In this document: positions 14,025 through 21,831 of the stretch, in pieces
How positions within the stretch are numbered: the first letter of the stretch is position 1
Layout: every line of letters begins with the position of its first letter
Assembly (NCBI GenBank): GCA_023459675.1
Contig: JAEWTC010000086.1
Coordinates: 1 to 21,831, forward strand
Length of the DNA: 21,831 bases
Source: Bacillota bacterium
GTDB lineage: Bacteria; Bacillota; Clostridia; Christensenellales; Aristaeellaceae
Reading direction: 5' to 3'
Notes under the pieces: generated by a model
Told to the model about the DNA's origin: nothing
The model's input: only the letters and a program-made list of their open reading frames with translations
Databases searched by the model: none
Translations under genes and position numbers: made by a program

Positions 14025-16841
14025 CACCTGCTTTAAGAATTGCCCCGTATAGCTTTGCGGGCAGTTGGCAACGGCTTCCGGCGTGCCGGTGCAGATCACC
14101 GTACCGCCCCCGTCCCCGCCTTCTGGACCCAGGTCGATCAGGTAATCGGCGCTCTTGATGACGTCCATATTGTGCTCGATCACCACCACGGAGTTGCCGT
14201 TTTCCGCCAGCTGCTGGAGCACCAGCAGAAGCTTCCCCACGTCGTCCATATGCAGGCCGGTGGTGGGCTCGTCCAGCACGTAGATGGTGCGCCCGGTGGC
14301 GCGGCGGCTGAGTTCCGCGGCCAGCTTGATGCGCTGCGCCTCGCCGCCCGACAGCTGGGTGCTCGGCTGGCCGATTTTCAGATACCCAAGGCCGACGTCA
14401 AAGAGCGTTTGCAGCTTTCGCACGATGGGCTGGTGCGCCGAGAAGAACTCCAGCGCTTCTTCGATGGTCATTTCCAGCACTTCGTAGATATTTTTGCCGT
14501 TGTAGCGCACCTCCAGCGTTTCGCGGTTGTAGCGTTTGCCCTTGCAAACGTCGCAGGGCACGTACACGTCCGGCAGGAAGTGCATTTCAATCTTCAAAAC
14601 GCCGTCCCCGGAGCACGCCTCGCAGCGCCCGCCCCGGACGTTGAAGGTGAAGCGGTTGGCCTTGTAGCCCCGCGCCTTGGCGTCCGGCGTAACGGCGTAC
14701 AGATTGCGGATCAGATCGAACAAACCCGTATAGGTGGCGGGGTTGGAGCGCGGCGTGCGCCCGATGGGGCTTTGGTCGATGGCGATGATCTTATCCAGCT
14801 GTTCCGTGCCCAGAATGGCGCCGCACTTGCCCGCGCGGGTTTTGGCGCGGTTCAATACCTTGGCCAGATGGTTGTACAAAATGGCGTTGACGAGGCTGGA
14901 CTTGCCCGAGCCGCTGACGCCCGTCACCACGCAGAAAACCCCCAGCGGAATTTTCACGTCGATATTCTTCAGGTTATTTTCCTGCGCGTTTTCAATGGTA
15001 AGCCACTGCTGCGGCTCGCGCCGCTTTTTGGGGATGGGGATGCTCTTTTTGCCGGACAGATACTGGCCGGTTAAGGAGTTGGGGTTGTTGAGAATCTCCT
15101 CGAACGTGCCCTGCGCGGTCACCTGCCCGCCGTGGATGCCCGCGCCGGGGCCGATATCCACAATATGATCGGCGGCGCGCATGGTATCCTCGTCGTGCTC
15201 GACCACGATCAGGGTGTTGCCCAGGTCGCGCAGATGCTTTAAGGTGTCGATCAGCTTATGGTTGTCCCGCTGGTGCAGGCCGATGGAAGGCTCGTCCAGA
15301 ATGTAGAGCACGCCCATCAGGCTGGAGCCGATCTGCGTAGCCAGGCGGATGCGCTGCGCCTCCCCACCGGACAGCGTTCCCGCGGCGCGCGACAGCGTGA
15401 GGTAGGACAGGCCGACGCTGTCCAAAAAAGTCAGGCGGCTGTCGATCTCCTTGCGGATCTGCGCGGCGATGAGCGTCTGCGTTTCGCCAAGCTTCACGCC
15501 GCGGAAAAACTCCCGCGCCTTGACGATGGACAGATCGGACACCTGGGCGATGTTCAGTTCGCCCACGGTGACGGCCAGCGCTTCTTTTTTAAGCCGTTTG
15601 CCCCCGCAGGCCTCGCAGGGTTCGGCGGTCATGTATTCCTCGTAGGCGGCCTTCATGCCCTCGGAGGTGGTTTCGCGGTAGCGGCGCATCAGGGAGTTGA
15701 CGATGCCCTCGAACGTGGTGGTGAACCGGCCCTGCCCGTGCGCGCTTTCGTATTGCACGGTTAGTTTTTCGCTGCCCGTGCCATACATCAGAATGTCCAC
15801 GGCCTCCTTGGACAGCTCCTGAAAGGGTACGTCGAGGCTGAAATTGTATTTCTTGGCAAGCGCGCGGGCATAGGTGACGGCAATGCTGGTTTGATCGTCG
15901 AAGCTCCAGCCCATGGCCTGGATGGCGCCCTGGTTGATGCTCTTGGCCGGATCGGGCACAAGGGTATCCACGCTGATGCGCTGGATGGTACCCAGCCCGT
16001 CGCACGCCGGGCAGGCGCCGTAGGGGCTGTTGAAGGAGAACATGCGCGGGGACAGCTCCTCAATGGAAATTCCACAGTCCGCGCAGGCATAATTCTGCGA
16101 AAACAAAAGCGTGCCCTTGTCAAACAGGTCGATCAGCACCAGCCCTTCGGCAGCCTTGGCGGCGGTTTCCAGGCTGTCGGCAAGGCGCTTGCGGAAGTCG
16201 TCCGAATTGCGAATCACCAAGCGGTCGATGACGATGCTTACGTCGTGCTTCTTCTTTTTGTCCAGCACCGGGGGCGTATCCAGCTCGTACATTTCGCCGT
16301 CCGCCACCACGCGCACGTAGCCCTGCTTCTGGAAATCCTGCATGAGCTTGCCGTACTCGCCCTTGCGCCCGCGCACCACGGGCGCGAGCACTTGCATGCG
16401 TGTGCCCTCCTCCTGAAACAAGATCTGATCCACCATCTGGTCCACGGTCTGCTGCTGAATCACCTTGCCGCATTGCGGGCAGTGGGGCACGCCCGCGCGC
16501 GCGTAAAGCAGGCGCAGGTAATCGTACACCTCGGTGACCGTGCCCACGGTGGAACGGGGGTTGCGGCTAGTGGTTTTCTGGTCGATGGAGATCGCGGGGG
16601 ACAATCCCTCGATGGAATCGATATCCGGCTTCTCCATGCGGCCCAGAAACATGCGGGCATAGGAGGAAAGGCTTTCCACATAGCGGCGCTGGCCTTCGGC
16701 GTAGATGGTATCAAACGCAAGGCTGGTCTTGCCCGAGCCGCTTAAGCCTGTGAAGACCACAAACCGGTCGCGCGGGATTTCCAGCGTGATGTTTTTCAGA
16801 TTGTGTTCGCGCGCGCCGCGGATGATAAGCTTGTCCTGCAA
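14007..16841 (-). CDS. uvrA: Excinuclease ABC subunit A
   Basis: A 944-residue UvrA, the damage-recognition ATPase of nucleotide excision repair, of normal length. The first ATPase has Walker A GLSGSGKT (32-39), signature LSGGEAQR (490-497) and ILDEPSIGLH. The second has GVSGSGKSS (641-649), LSGGEAQR (830-837) and VLDEPTTGLH. Zinc modules are seen at C121/C124, C253/C256 with C277/C280, C409/C412, and the DNA-binding one at C740/C743/C763/C766. The TTG start at 16841 fits the family N terminus (KLIIRGAREHNLKNI) and has GAGGTG eight bases upstream. That site lies within the end of the DUF362 gene, whose stop is only two bases away. uvrB is not in the window. Confidence 0.97.
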   Translation of the reverse strand: MQDKLIIRGAREHNLKNITLEIPRDRFVVFTGLSGSGKTSLAFDTIYAEGQRRYVESLSSYARMFLGRMEKPDIDSIEGLSPAISIDQKTTSRNPRSTVGTVTEVYDYLRLLYARAGVPHCPQCGKVIQQQTVDQMVDQILFQEEGTRMQVLAPVVRGRKGEYGKLMQDFQKQGYVRVVADGEMYELDTPPVLDKKKKHDVSIVIDRLVIRNSDDFRKRLADSLETAAKAAEGLVLIDLFDKGTLLFSQNYACADCGISIEELSPRMFSFNSPYGACPACDGLGTIQRISVDTLVPDPAKSINQGAIQAMGWSFDDQTSIAVTYARALAKKYNFSLDVPFQELSKEAVDILMYGTGSEKLTVQYESAHGQGRFTTTFEGIVNSLMRRYRETTSEGMKAAYEEYMTAEPCEACGGKRLKKEALAVTVGELNIAQVSDLSIVKAREFFRGVKLGETQTLIAAQIRKEIDSRLTFLDSVGLSYLTLSRAAGTLSGGEAQRIRLATQIGSSLMGVLYILDEPSIGLHQRDNHKLIDTLKHLRDLGNTLIVVEHDEDTMRAADHIVDIGPGAGIHGGQVTAQGTFEEILNNPNSLTGQYLSGKKSIPIPKKRREPQQWLTIENAQENNLKNIDVKIPLGVFCVVTGVSGSGKSSLVNAILYNHLAKVLNRAKTRAGKCGAILGTEQLDKIIAIDQSPIGRTPRSNPATYTGLFDLIRNLYAVTPDAKARGYKANRFTFNVRGGRCEACSGDGVLKIEMHFLPDVYVPCDVCKGKRYNRETLEVRYNGKNIYEVLEMTIEEALEFFSAHQPIVRKLQTLFDVGLGYLKIGQPSTQLSGGEAQRIKLAAELSRRATGRTIYVLDEPTTGLHMDDVGKLLLVLQQLAENGNSVVVIEHNMDVIKSADYLIDLGPEGGDGGGTVICTGTPEAVANCPQSYTGQFLKQVLTRKP

Positions 16842-16843
16842 GG

Positions 16844-17950
16844 TTAACGCACCTCGATTAATTCGTATTCGGTCGTCCCCAGGCCGATCTTCTGGGCGTG
16901 CTGCAGCCCGACGCGCCAATTGGTGCCCGGGTGCAGGTCCGTAAAGTGGTCGCCGGTGCGGTGCTTGCATTCCCAAAGCGCCGAGCCCGGCAGGGGGTTC
17001 ATGCGCAGCGCCGCTTCCGCGCAGGCCATATCCAGCGCCACGGGATCCGCGCTTGCGAACATGCCGACGTCGGGGATCACGGGCGTGTCGTTGCGGTTAT
17101 AGCAGTCGCACAGGGGGGATACGTCCACCACCAGCGCGACGTGGAACTGCGGCTTGCCCTGCACCACGGCCTTGGCGTATTCGCTGATCTTGCAGCTCAC
17201 CATCACGTAATCGGCGTCCGCGCCGCCGATGGCGCCCTGCTTGTGGCAAGAGCCAACGCAGCGGCCGCAGCCCGAGCACTTCTCCTGGTCGATCACCGCT
17301 TTATGGTTTTGCATGGTAATGGCGTCCGACCCGCAGGCGCGCAGGCACATACCGCAGCCCACGCAGCTTTCCGCGTTGACGACCGGTTTGCCGTCGCAGT
17401 GCATTTCCCGCTTGCCCGCCGTGGAGCCAAAGCCCATGCCCAGGTTCTTCAGCGCGCCGCCGATGCCGGTCAGCTCGTGCCCCTTGAAGTGCGTCAGGCT
17501 TACGATCGCCTCCGCGTCCACCGCCGCGCGGCCAAGCAGGGCATGGTCGCAATACTCCCCGTCCACCGGCACGCTGACGAAATCCGTGCCCAGAAGCCCG
17601 TCCGCAATGATGACGTGGCAGCCCGTTTGCAGCGGGGAAAAGCCGTTCTGGTACGCCGCGTCCAGATGATCCAGCGCGTTTCTGCGCATACCGGGGTACA
17701 GGGTGTTGGAATCGGTCAAAAAGGGCTTCGCGCCCATTTCCTTAAGAACGTCCACGATGACGCGGGCATAGTTGTGGCGGAGAAACGCAAGGTTGCCGGG
17801 TTCGCCGAAATGAACCTTGACCGCGGTGAATTTACCGTCCAGCGGCAGCTCCGCCATGCCCGCCCGTTTCAGGAGGTGCTTGAGCTTATCCAGCAAATTG
17901 CGGCCGCCCTGCACCCGAAAATCCGTAAAGTAAACCTTTGCCTTTTCCAT
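16844..17950 (-). CDS. DUF362 domain protein with two 4Fe-4S clusters
   Basis: A 368-residue protein with an N-terminal DUF362 region, split around a ferredoxin insert. The insert has two CxxCxxCxxxC motifs, at C196/C199/C202/C206 and C225/C228/C231/C235, which should hold two 4Fe-4S clusters. The last cysteines are followed by Gly and His, not the usual Pro. DUF362-specific stretches include KVHFGEPGN (45-53), SLTHFKGHELTGIGGALKN (151-169) and FASADPVALD near the C-terminal side. The family is widespread in anaerobes and its reaction is not known to me; electron transfer is the safe inference. The ATG at 17950 is set by GGGAGGA six bases upstream. The gene is translationally linked to uvrA downstream. 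Confidence 0.9.
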   Translation of the reverse strand: MEKAKVYFTDFRVQGGRNLLDKLKHLLKRAGMAELPLDGKFTAVKVHFGEPGNLAFLRHNYARVIVDVLKEMGAKPFLTDSNTLYPGMRRNALDHLDAAYQNGFSPLQTGCHVIIADGLLGTDFVSVPVDGEYCDHALLGRAAVDAEAIVSLTHFKGHELTGIGGALKNLGMGFGSTAGKREMHCDGKPVVNAESCVGCGMCLRACGSDAITMQNHKAVIDQEKCSGCGRCVGSCHKQGAIGGADADYVMVSCKISEYAKAVVQGKPQFHVALVVDVSPLCDCYNRNDTPVIPDVGMFASADPVALDMACAEAALRMNPLPGSALWECKHRTGDHFTDLHPGTNWRVGLQHAQKIGLGTTEYELIEVR

Positions 17951-17978
17951 GATGGTTCCTCCCTTAAGTACTTTGATC

Positions 17979-18007
17979 AGTATACCATACCGCAACGCGT
18001 TTGTATA
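17979..18007 (-). promoter_or_regulatory. Promoter of the DUF362-uvrA unit
   Basis: On the minus strand TATACA (18002-18007) and TATACT (17979-17984) are 17 bases apart. TGG directly precedes the -10 box, making an extended -10. Transcription would start about 20 bases before the ATG. No LexA/SOS box of the Bacillus form (CGAACNNNNGTTCG) is seen nearby. Confidence 0.65.
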
Positions 18008-18039
18008 GAACTAACGTTCGCCTATTGCCGTTTTTTGTA

Positions 18040-18068
18040 TTGCGCTTCCCCGACTGTTCCTGTACAAT
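18040..18068 (+). promoter_or_regulatory. Possible promoter of the MFS transporter gene
   Basis: Plus-strand TTGCGC (18040-18045) and TACAAT (18063-18068) are 17 bases apart. The -10 box is strong and the -35 box matches in its first three bases only. The start codon lies about 29 bases after the expected start of transcription. Confidence 0.5.
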
Positions 18069-18103
18069 ATGCATGGCCTGCATCCCCGAAAAGGAGAACC
18101 CGC

Positions 18104-19360
18104 ATGAGAGAAGCGCAACCGTCCATCCTGCATACCATCCGCACGCTGAAGGGCAACGAGCGCGCCTGTTTATGGACCGAGCCGCTGTGGGGCATCCCCT
18201 ATAACCTGTTCGTTCCGTTCATCTCCGTTTATATGGCGGGCATCGGCCTGTCGCCGGTGATGATCGGCGTGATCGCGACGATCGCGATGGTATCCCAGGT
18301 GTTCTGGTCGCTTTTGTCCGGCGTGCTGGCGGATAAGTTCGGCCGCAGGCTGACCACGCTGGTGTTCGATTTCATTGCATGGTGCATTCCCGCGTTTTTA
18401 TGGATGATCGCGCAGGACGCGCGTTACTTTATCATCGCGGCGCTGTTCAACGGCGCGTGCCGCGTAACGGAATCCGCCTGGACGCTTTTATTGATTGAGG
18501 ACACGCCGGAGAGCAAGCTCATCCGGATCTTTTCCATTATTCAAATCGCGGCGCACATCGCCGGTTTCTTTGCCCCGATTGCCTATTTCTTCGTGCAGCG
18601 GTATTCCGTGGTGCCCACCGTACGCATTTTGTACGGGTTCTTCCTCGTGAGCATGCTGGTCAAGGTGGTGCTGGTGTACGCGATGTCCAGGGAAACCTCG
18701 GTCGGCCTGCGCCGGATGGAGGAAAGCCGCGGCAAAAGCATTCTGCACCGCCTGTGGGACAGCCGGCGCGTGCTGCACACGATGCTCAAAAGCCGCCGTA
18801 TCCTGCTCACCATCGCGTTTATCGCCTGTTTTACCGGCCTGCGCTCCGTAAGCGACATGTTCTGGCCGCTGCTGGTAACCGGCAAGCTGGGCATCGCCGC
18901 GGAAAACCTGTCCATCTTCTCCACGATCAAAACGCTTTTGATGCTGGGAAGTTATATCTTTCTGGTGCCCCGGCTGAACCTGAAGCGCTTCAAAAACCCG
19001 GTGGGGCTGGGGCTTGCGCTGTTTATGGCGCAGGCCGTGAGCATGCTGCTGATGCCCAAAGGGATGTTCGCTTTGGTACTGACGACGGTGCTGATGGAAG
19101 GTGCGGCGCTTTCGCTGCTGATCCCGTTCACGGGAGGGCTGCAGATGGTGAATATGGACCGCGAGGAACGCGCGCGGATGCTGGGTTTCTTCTACGCGAT
19201 CAGCACGCTGGTCACCTCGCCGCTGTCCACGATTGCGGGCCTGCTGGCGGGGATTGACCCGGCGCTGCCGTTTGCGATGATTTTCGTGCTGGCCGCGGCG
19301 GCGCTGCTGTTCTCCCGTTCGCTGTGGAAAATGGAACAGGCGGAAGCGGTTATAGAATAA
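18104..19360 (+). CDS. Major facilitator superfamily transporter
   Basis: A 418-residue, very hydrophobic membrane protein with about ten to twelve transmembrane segments. The MFS loop 2-3 motif appears as GVLADKFGRR (73-82). A charged central loop (about residues 195-230) separates the two halves, as in this superfamily. I cannot assign a substrate; close relatives are usually annotated as drug or sugar exporters on weak grounds. AAGGAG lies seven bases before the ATG at 18104. The frame is open for 1.2 kb further upstream, but that part is antisense to the DUF362 gene and is a high-GC shadow. The gene's last 11 bases overlap the end of the opposing M16 peptidase gene. Confidence 0.87.
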   Translation: MREAQPSILHTIRTLKGNERACLWTEPLWGIPYNLFVPFISVYMAGIGLSPVMIGVIATIAMVSQVFWSLLSGVLADKFGRRLTTLVFDFIAWCIPAFLWMIAQDARYFIIAALFNGACRVTESAWTLLLIEDTPESKLIRIFSIIQIAAHIAGFFAPIAYFFVQRYSVVPTVRILYGFFLVSMLVKVVLVYAMSRETSVGLRRMEESRGKSILHRLWDSRRVLHTMLKSRRILLTIAFIACFTGLRSVSDMFWPLLVTGKLGIAAENLSIFSTIKTLLMLGSYIFLVPRLNLKRFKNPVGLGLALFMAQAVSMLLMPKGMFALVLTTVLMEGAALSLLIPFTGGLQMVNMDREERARMLGFFYAISTLVTSPLSTIAGLLAGIDPALPFAMIFVLAAAALLFSRSLWKMEQAEAVIE

Positions 19361-20591
19361 AGTCTAAAAAGCGCTGCGCGTCCTTGCCTACGACGGCGGC
19401 GCTGGTCTGCGAACGCAATACGTGCTCTGCCGCTTCGTGCAGGGCATGCTTTGTAATGGCGTCGATCTTCGACACCACCTCGTCGGGCGTGCGCAGATAG
19501 TTCAGATGGAGCAGGCTGCGCCCGATGGACTGCATGCGGCCGGACGAGCTTTCCAGCCCGAGCAGGAACGCGCCTTTGAGCTGCGCCTTGGCGCTTAAGA
19601 ATTCATCGTCCGTAAAGCCTTCGCGCAGCGCGAGCTCCATTTGCTGTTGAATCTCGCGGATCACGGTTTCGGCGTTCTGGGGCGAGGTTCCCGCGTAGAC
19701 CGTGAACGTGCCGACCCCCGGATGGCTGCCGGGATAGGAATACACCGAATACGCCAGCCCCAGCTCCTCGCGGATGCGCTGGAACATACGGGAGGACATG
19801 CCCCCGCCCAAGGCGTTGGAGAATGCGGACAGGGCGTACAGCTCGTCGGCGCCCAGCGCGTAGCCCTCGTGTGCAATGCAGATTTGCAGCTGTTCGGTGT
19901 CCTTGAGCTTGGCAAGCCGCCCGCCGATATATGCCTGCGGGCCGATGGCGGGCTGCAGGTCCGCCTTGGGGAAGTGGTGGAAATACCGGTGAACGAGGGA
20001 CAGAAGATCATCCCAATCGTAATGGCCCGCAATGGCGATCACGATATTCTCCGGCTGATAATGCCGCCGCCAGTAGCGGCGCACGTCCTGCACCTTATAC
20101 GCGCCGATCCGCTCCGGCGTGCCGAGCACCGGCATTTTCAGCGAGCCGGAAAACTGCGCCTCTGCCAGCACGTCGCCGATCAAATCCTCCGGCGTGTCCT
20201 CCACCATGGCGATCTCCTCGAGCACCACGTTTCGCTCCTTGCGCAGATCGTCCGCCGCAAACAGCGGCCGGAGTACAAGGTCGCTCAAAATATCCACGGC
20301 GAGGGGAAGGTTTTCGTCGATCACTTTGGCGTAGTAGCAGGTGCAGTCCTTGCCGGTAAAGGCGTTGAGCTGCCCGCCGACCGCGTCCATCTCTTCGGCG
20401 ATCTGCCGGGCGTTGCGGTGCTGCGTGCCTTTGAACACCATGTGCTCAATGAAGTGCGACAGGCCGTTTTCCTCCGGCGCTTCGTTCATCGAGCCCGCCT
20501 TGATCCAAACGCCGATCGTGCAGCTGCGCAGATGCGTAAGCGGCTCCCCCACCACGCGAAGCCCGTTGGGTAACGTAATGCTATGGAACAT
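19350..20591 (-). CDS. M16-family zinc peptidase (insulinase/processing-peptidase type)
   Basis: A 413-residue zinc peptidase-like protein. The inverted zinc motif HFIEH is at 46-50 and the third ligand Glu about 76 residues later (E126 in NVVLEEIAM), so the active site looks complete. The C-terminal half contains the usual GGGMSSRMFQRIREELGLAYSVYSY segment (about 286-310). In B. subtilis the related mlpA (ymxG) lies downstream of pnpA, as here, supporting orthology. The ATG at 20591 is chosen because it begins at the family N terminus and AAGGA lies nine bases upstream; the open frame extends 78 bases further without a better site. It overlaps the opposing transporter gene by 11 bases. Confidence 0.93.
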   Translation of the reverse strand: MFHSITLPNGLRVVGEPLTHLRSCTIGVWIKAGSMNEAPEENGLSHFIEHMVFKGTQHRNARQIAEEMDAVGGQLNAFTGKDCTCYYAKVIDENLPLAVDILSDLVLRPLFAADDLRKERNVVLEEIAMVEDTPEDLIGDVLAEAQFSGSLKMPVLGTPERIGAYKVQDVRRYWRRHYQPENIVIAIAGHYDWDDLLSLVHRYFHHFPKADLQPAIGPQAYIGGRLAKLKDTEQLQICIAHEGYALGADELYALSAFSNALGGGMSSRMFQRIREELGLAYSVYSYPGSHPGVGTFTVYAGTSPQNAETVIREIQQQMELALREGFTDDEFLSAKAQLKGAFLLGLESSSGRMQSIGRSLLHLNYLRTPDEVVSKIDAITKHALHEAAEHVLRSQTSAAVVGKDAQRFLDFIL

Positions 20592-20655
20592 GAGGTTCAA
20601 TCCTTCTCTACGGGTTGTAAGCGGCGATGAACGCCGCCTAAGTACATTGGACAAA

Positions 20656-20681
20656 GATTGGCCGCGCAAGCGCGGCCAATC
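20656..20681 (-). terminator. Hairpin terminator after pnp
   Basis: A perfect inverted repeat with 12-base arms (GATTGGCCGCGC and its complement) folds as an 11-bp stem with a 4-base loop. On the minus strand it is followed by CUUUGU, only a short U-rich tail. It lies 38 bases after the pnp stop. It may stop part of the transcripts, or protect the pnp mRNA 3' end while some read through into the peptidase gene. A second, smaller hairpin (20621-20626 with 20632-20637) follows just before the peptidase ribosome binding site. Confidence 0.65.
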
Positions 20682-20719
20682 TGCAGTAATGCTATTCCTG
20701 CCGATGCCGGACAGGCGAT

Positions 20720-21831
20720 TTAGCGCCCGTCGCGGCGCGGGGGTCTGCGGTTCTGCCCGCCGCCGGGGCCGCCGGGTGCGGGCCCGCCGGTGCGGGGCGC
20801 GCCGCCGAAGCCGCCGTTGGAATACGTGATATCGTTGCGGATCAGGTTGACGCGGCCCTGGCTGTCGATCTCGTTGACTTTGACTTCGATCTCGTCGCCG
20901 ATGTTCATCACGTCTTCCACCTTCTCCACGCGGTGGTCTGCCATCTTGGAAATGTGCAGCATGCCGTCCTTGCCGCCTGTCAGCTCGATAAACGCGCCGA
21001 AGTTCATGATGCGGACGACCTTGCCCAGGTACACGTCGCCCACTTCCACGTCCTTGGCGATGCCTTCGATAATCTTGCGCGCCTTGGCGGCGGCGTCGGC
21101 GTCCGGCGTGGCGATGTACACGCGGCCGTCGTCCTCGATGTCGATCTTCACGCCGGTTTCGGCGATGATCTTGTTGATCATCTTGCCGCCCGGGCCGATG
21201 ACCTCGCGGATCTTTTCGGGGTTGATGGTGAAGCGGACGATCTTGGGCGCATACTTGCTCATGGTCTCGCGCGGCTTGGCCAGGCAGTCCAGCATCTTCT
21301 GCAGGATGTGCAGGCGGCCAACGCGGGCCTGGGTAAGGGCCTTGTCCAGAATCTCCCGGTCAATGCCCGCGATTTTGATATCCATCTGAATGGCGGTGAT
21401 GCCCTTCACGGTGCCGGCGACCTTGAAATCCATATCGCCGAGGAAATCCTCAAGGCCTTGAATGTCAGTCAGAACGGCGACCTTATCGCTGCCGGTGTCC
21501 TTGATCAAGCCCATGGCGACGCCCGCGACCGGGGACTTGATGGGCACGCCCGCGTCCATCAGTGACAGGGTGCTGCCGCAGACGGAGGCCATGGAGCTGG
21601 AGCCGTTAGAGCCCAGAATTTCGCTCACCAGGCGCAGCGCGTACGGGAAAACGTCCTCATCGGGGATGACGGGCAGAAGCGCCCGCTCCGCCAAAGCGCC
21701 GTGTCCGATTTCGCGGCGGCCGGGGCTCTTGAGGCGGCCCGCCTCGCCGGTGGCGTAGGGCGGCATATTATAGTGGTGCATATAGCGTTTGAAGTCTTCG
21801 GTGCCAAGGCCGTCGAGCATCTGCACTTCGC
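20720..21831 (-). CDS. pnp: Polyribonucleotide nucleotidyltransferase (PNPase), 3' part
   Basis: The C-terminal 370 or so residues of PNPase, the phosphorolytic 3'-5' exoribonuclease. The reading frame runs off the right edge of the window, so the first RNase PH domain is missing. Visible are the second RNase PH domain with SNGSSSMASVCGSTLSLMDA, GVPIKSPVAGVAMGL and DFLGDMDFKVAG, then a KH domain around VIGPGGKMINKIIAETG, and an S1 domain from GDVYLGKVVRIMNFGAFIEL to the INLSRKD-like RVNLIRND. The protein ends in a Gly/Pro/Arg-rich tail of about 35 residues, likely disordered and RNA-binding. The downstream M16 gene matches the Bacillus arrangement. Confidence 0.97.
   Translation of the reverse strand, partial: EVQMLDGLGTEDFKRYMHHYNMPPYATGEAGRLKSPGRREIGHGALAERALLPVIPDEDVFPYALRLVSEILGSNGSSSMASVCGSTLSLMDAGVPIKSPVAGVAMGLIKDTGSDKVAVLTDIQGLEDFLGDMDFKVAGTVKGITAIQMDIKIAGIDREILDKALTQARVGRLHILQKMLDCLAKPRETMSKYAPKIVRFTINPEKIREVIGPGGKMINKIIAETGVKIDIEDDGRVYIATPDADAAAKARKIIEGIAKDVEVGDVYLGKVVRIMNFGAFIELTGGKDGMLHISKMADHRVEKVEDVMNIGDEIEVKVNEIDSQGRVNLIRNDITYSNGGFGGAPRTGGPAPGGPGGGQNRRPPRRDGR

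Noticed and set aside
14040..16745. Several long plus-strand frames antisense to uvrA
   Set aside because: uvrA is intact over the whole span, and these frames have shadow-type composition.
16898..18103. Upstream extension of the transporter reading frame, 400 residues antisense to the DUF362 gene
   Set aside because: The opposite strand encodes a clear ferredoxin/DUF362 protein, the extension has no recognisable domain, and a promoter and ribosome binding site stand just before 18104.

Overview
The window is a GC-rich (by eye about 60%), gene-dense chromosomal segment of a Bacillota bacterium, most likely a member of the Clostridia. The signs are strong AGGAGG-type ribosome binding sites, a SpoIID-type protein, an FMN riboswitch in front of an ECF-type RibU, the pnp to M16-peptidase order known from Bacillus, and a PyrB/PyrI aspartate carbamoyltransferase pair. 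I recognise 15 protein genes. Two are cut by the window edges: pyrB at the left and pnp at the right. I see no rRNA, tRNA, CRISPR array, transposase or phage gene.

Left third (1-7376): a plus-strand run of pyrB, pyrI, a SpoIID/SH3 protein and uridine kinase meets, stop codon to stop codon, a minus-strand run of an HD-domain protein, deoB (phosphopentomutase) and purine nucleoside phosphorylase. Pyrimidine synthesis and salvage therefore face nucleoside breakdown. Divergent from the HD gene is a THUMP-domain rRNA methyltransferase.

Middle (7389-10076): one minus-strand transcription unit. It starts at a TTGACA promoter with an extended -10 and passes through an FMN riboswitch, an intrinsic terminator and a 162-bp imperfect palindrome. 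It then continues into ribU, tsaE, tsaB and rimI. The four genes are tightly packed, and the last three are joined by 4-base ATGA overlaps. The FMN switch may therefore also affect the t6A tRNA-modification genes tsaE and tsaB and the acetyltransferase rimI. tsaD is not in this cluster.

Right half (10157-21831): minus-strand pairs of a beta-CASP metallohydrolase with a GH3 glycosidase, and of a DUF362 ferredoxin-like protein with uvrA (TTG start). A plus-strand MFS transporter overlaps tail to tail with a minus-strand M16 peptidase, which lies downstream of pnp and is separated from it by a perfect-stem hairpin.

Most of the window is ordinary housekeeping DNA. The part that repays a second look is the 512-base ribU leader (9645-10156). 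I found no convincing evidence for a wholly new system.
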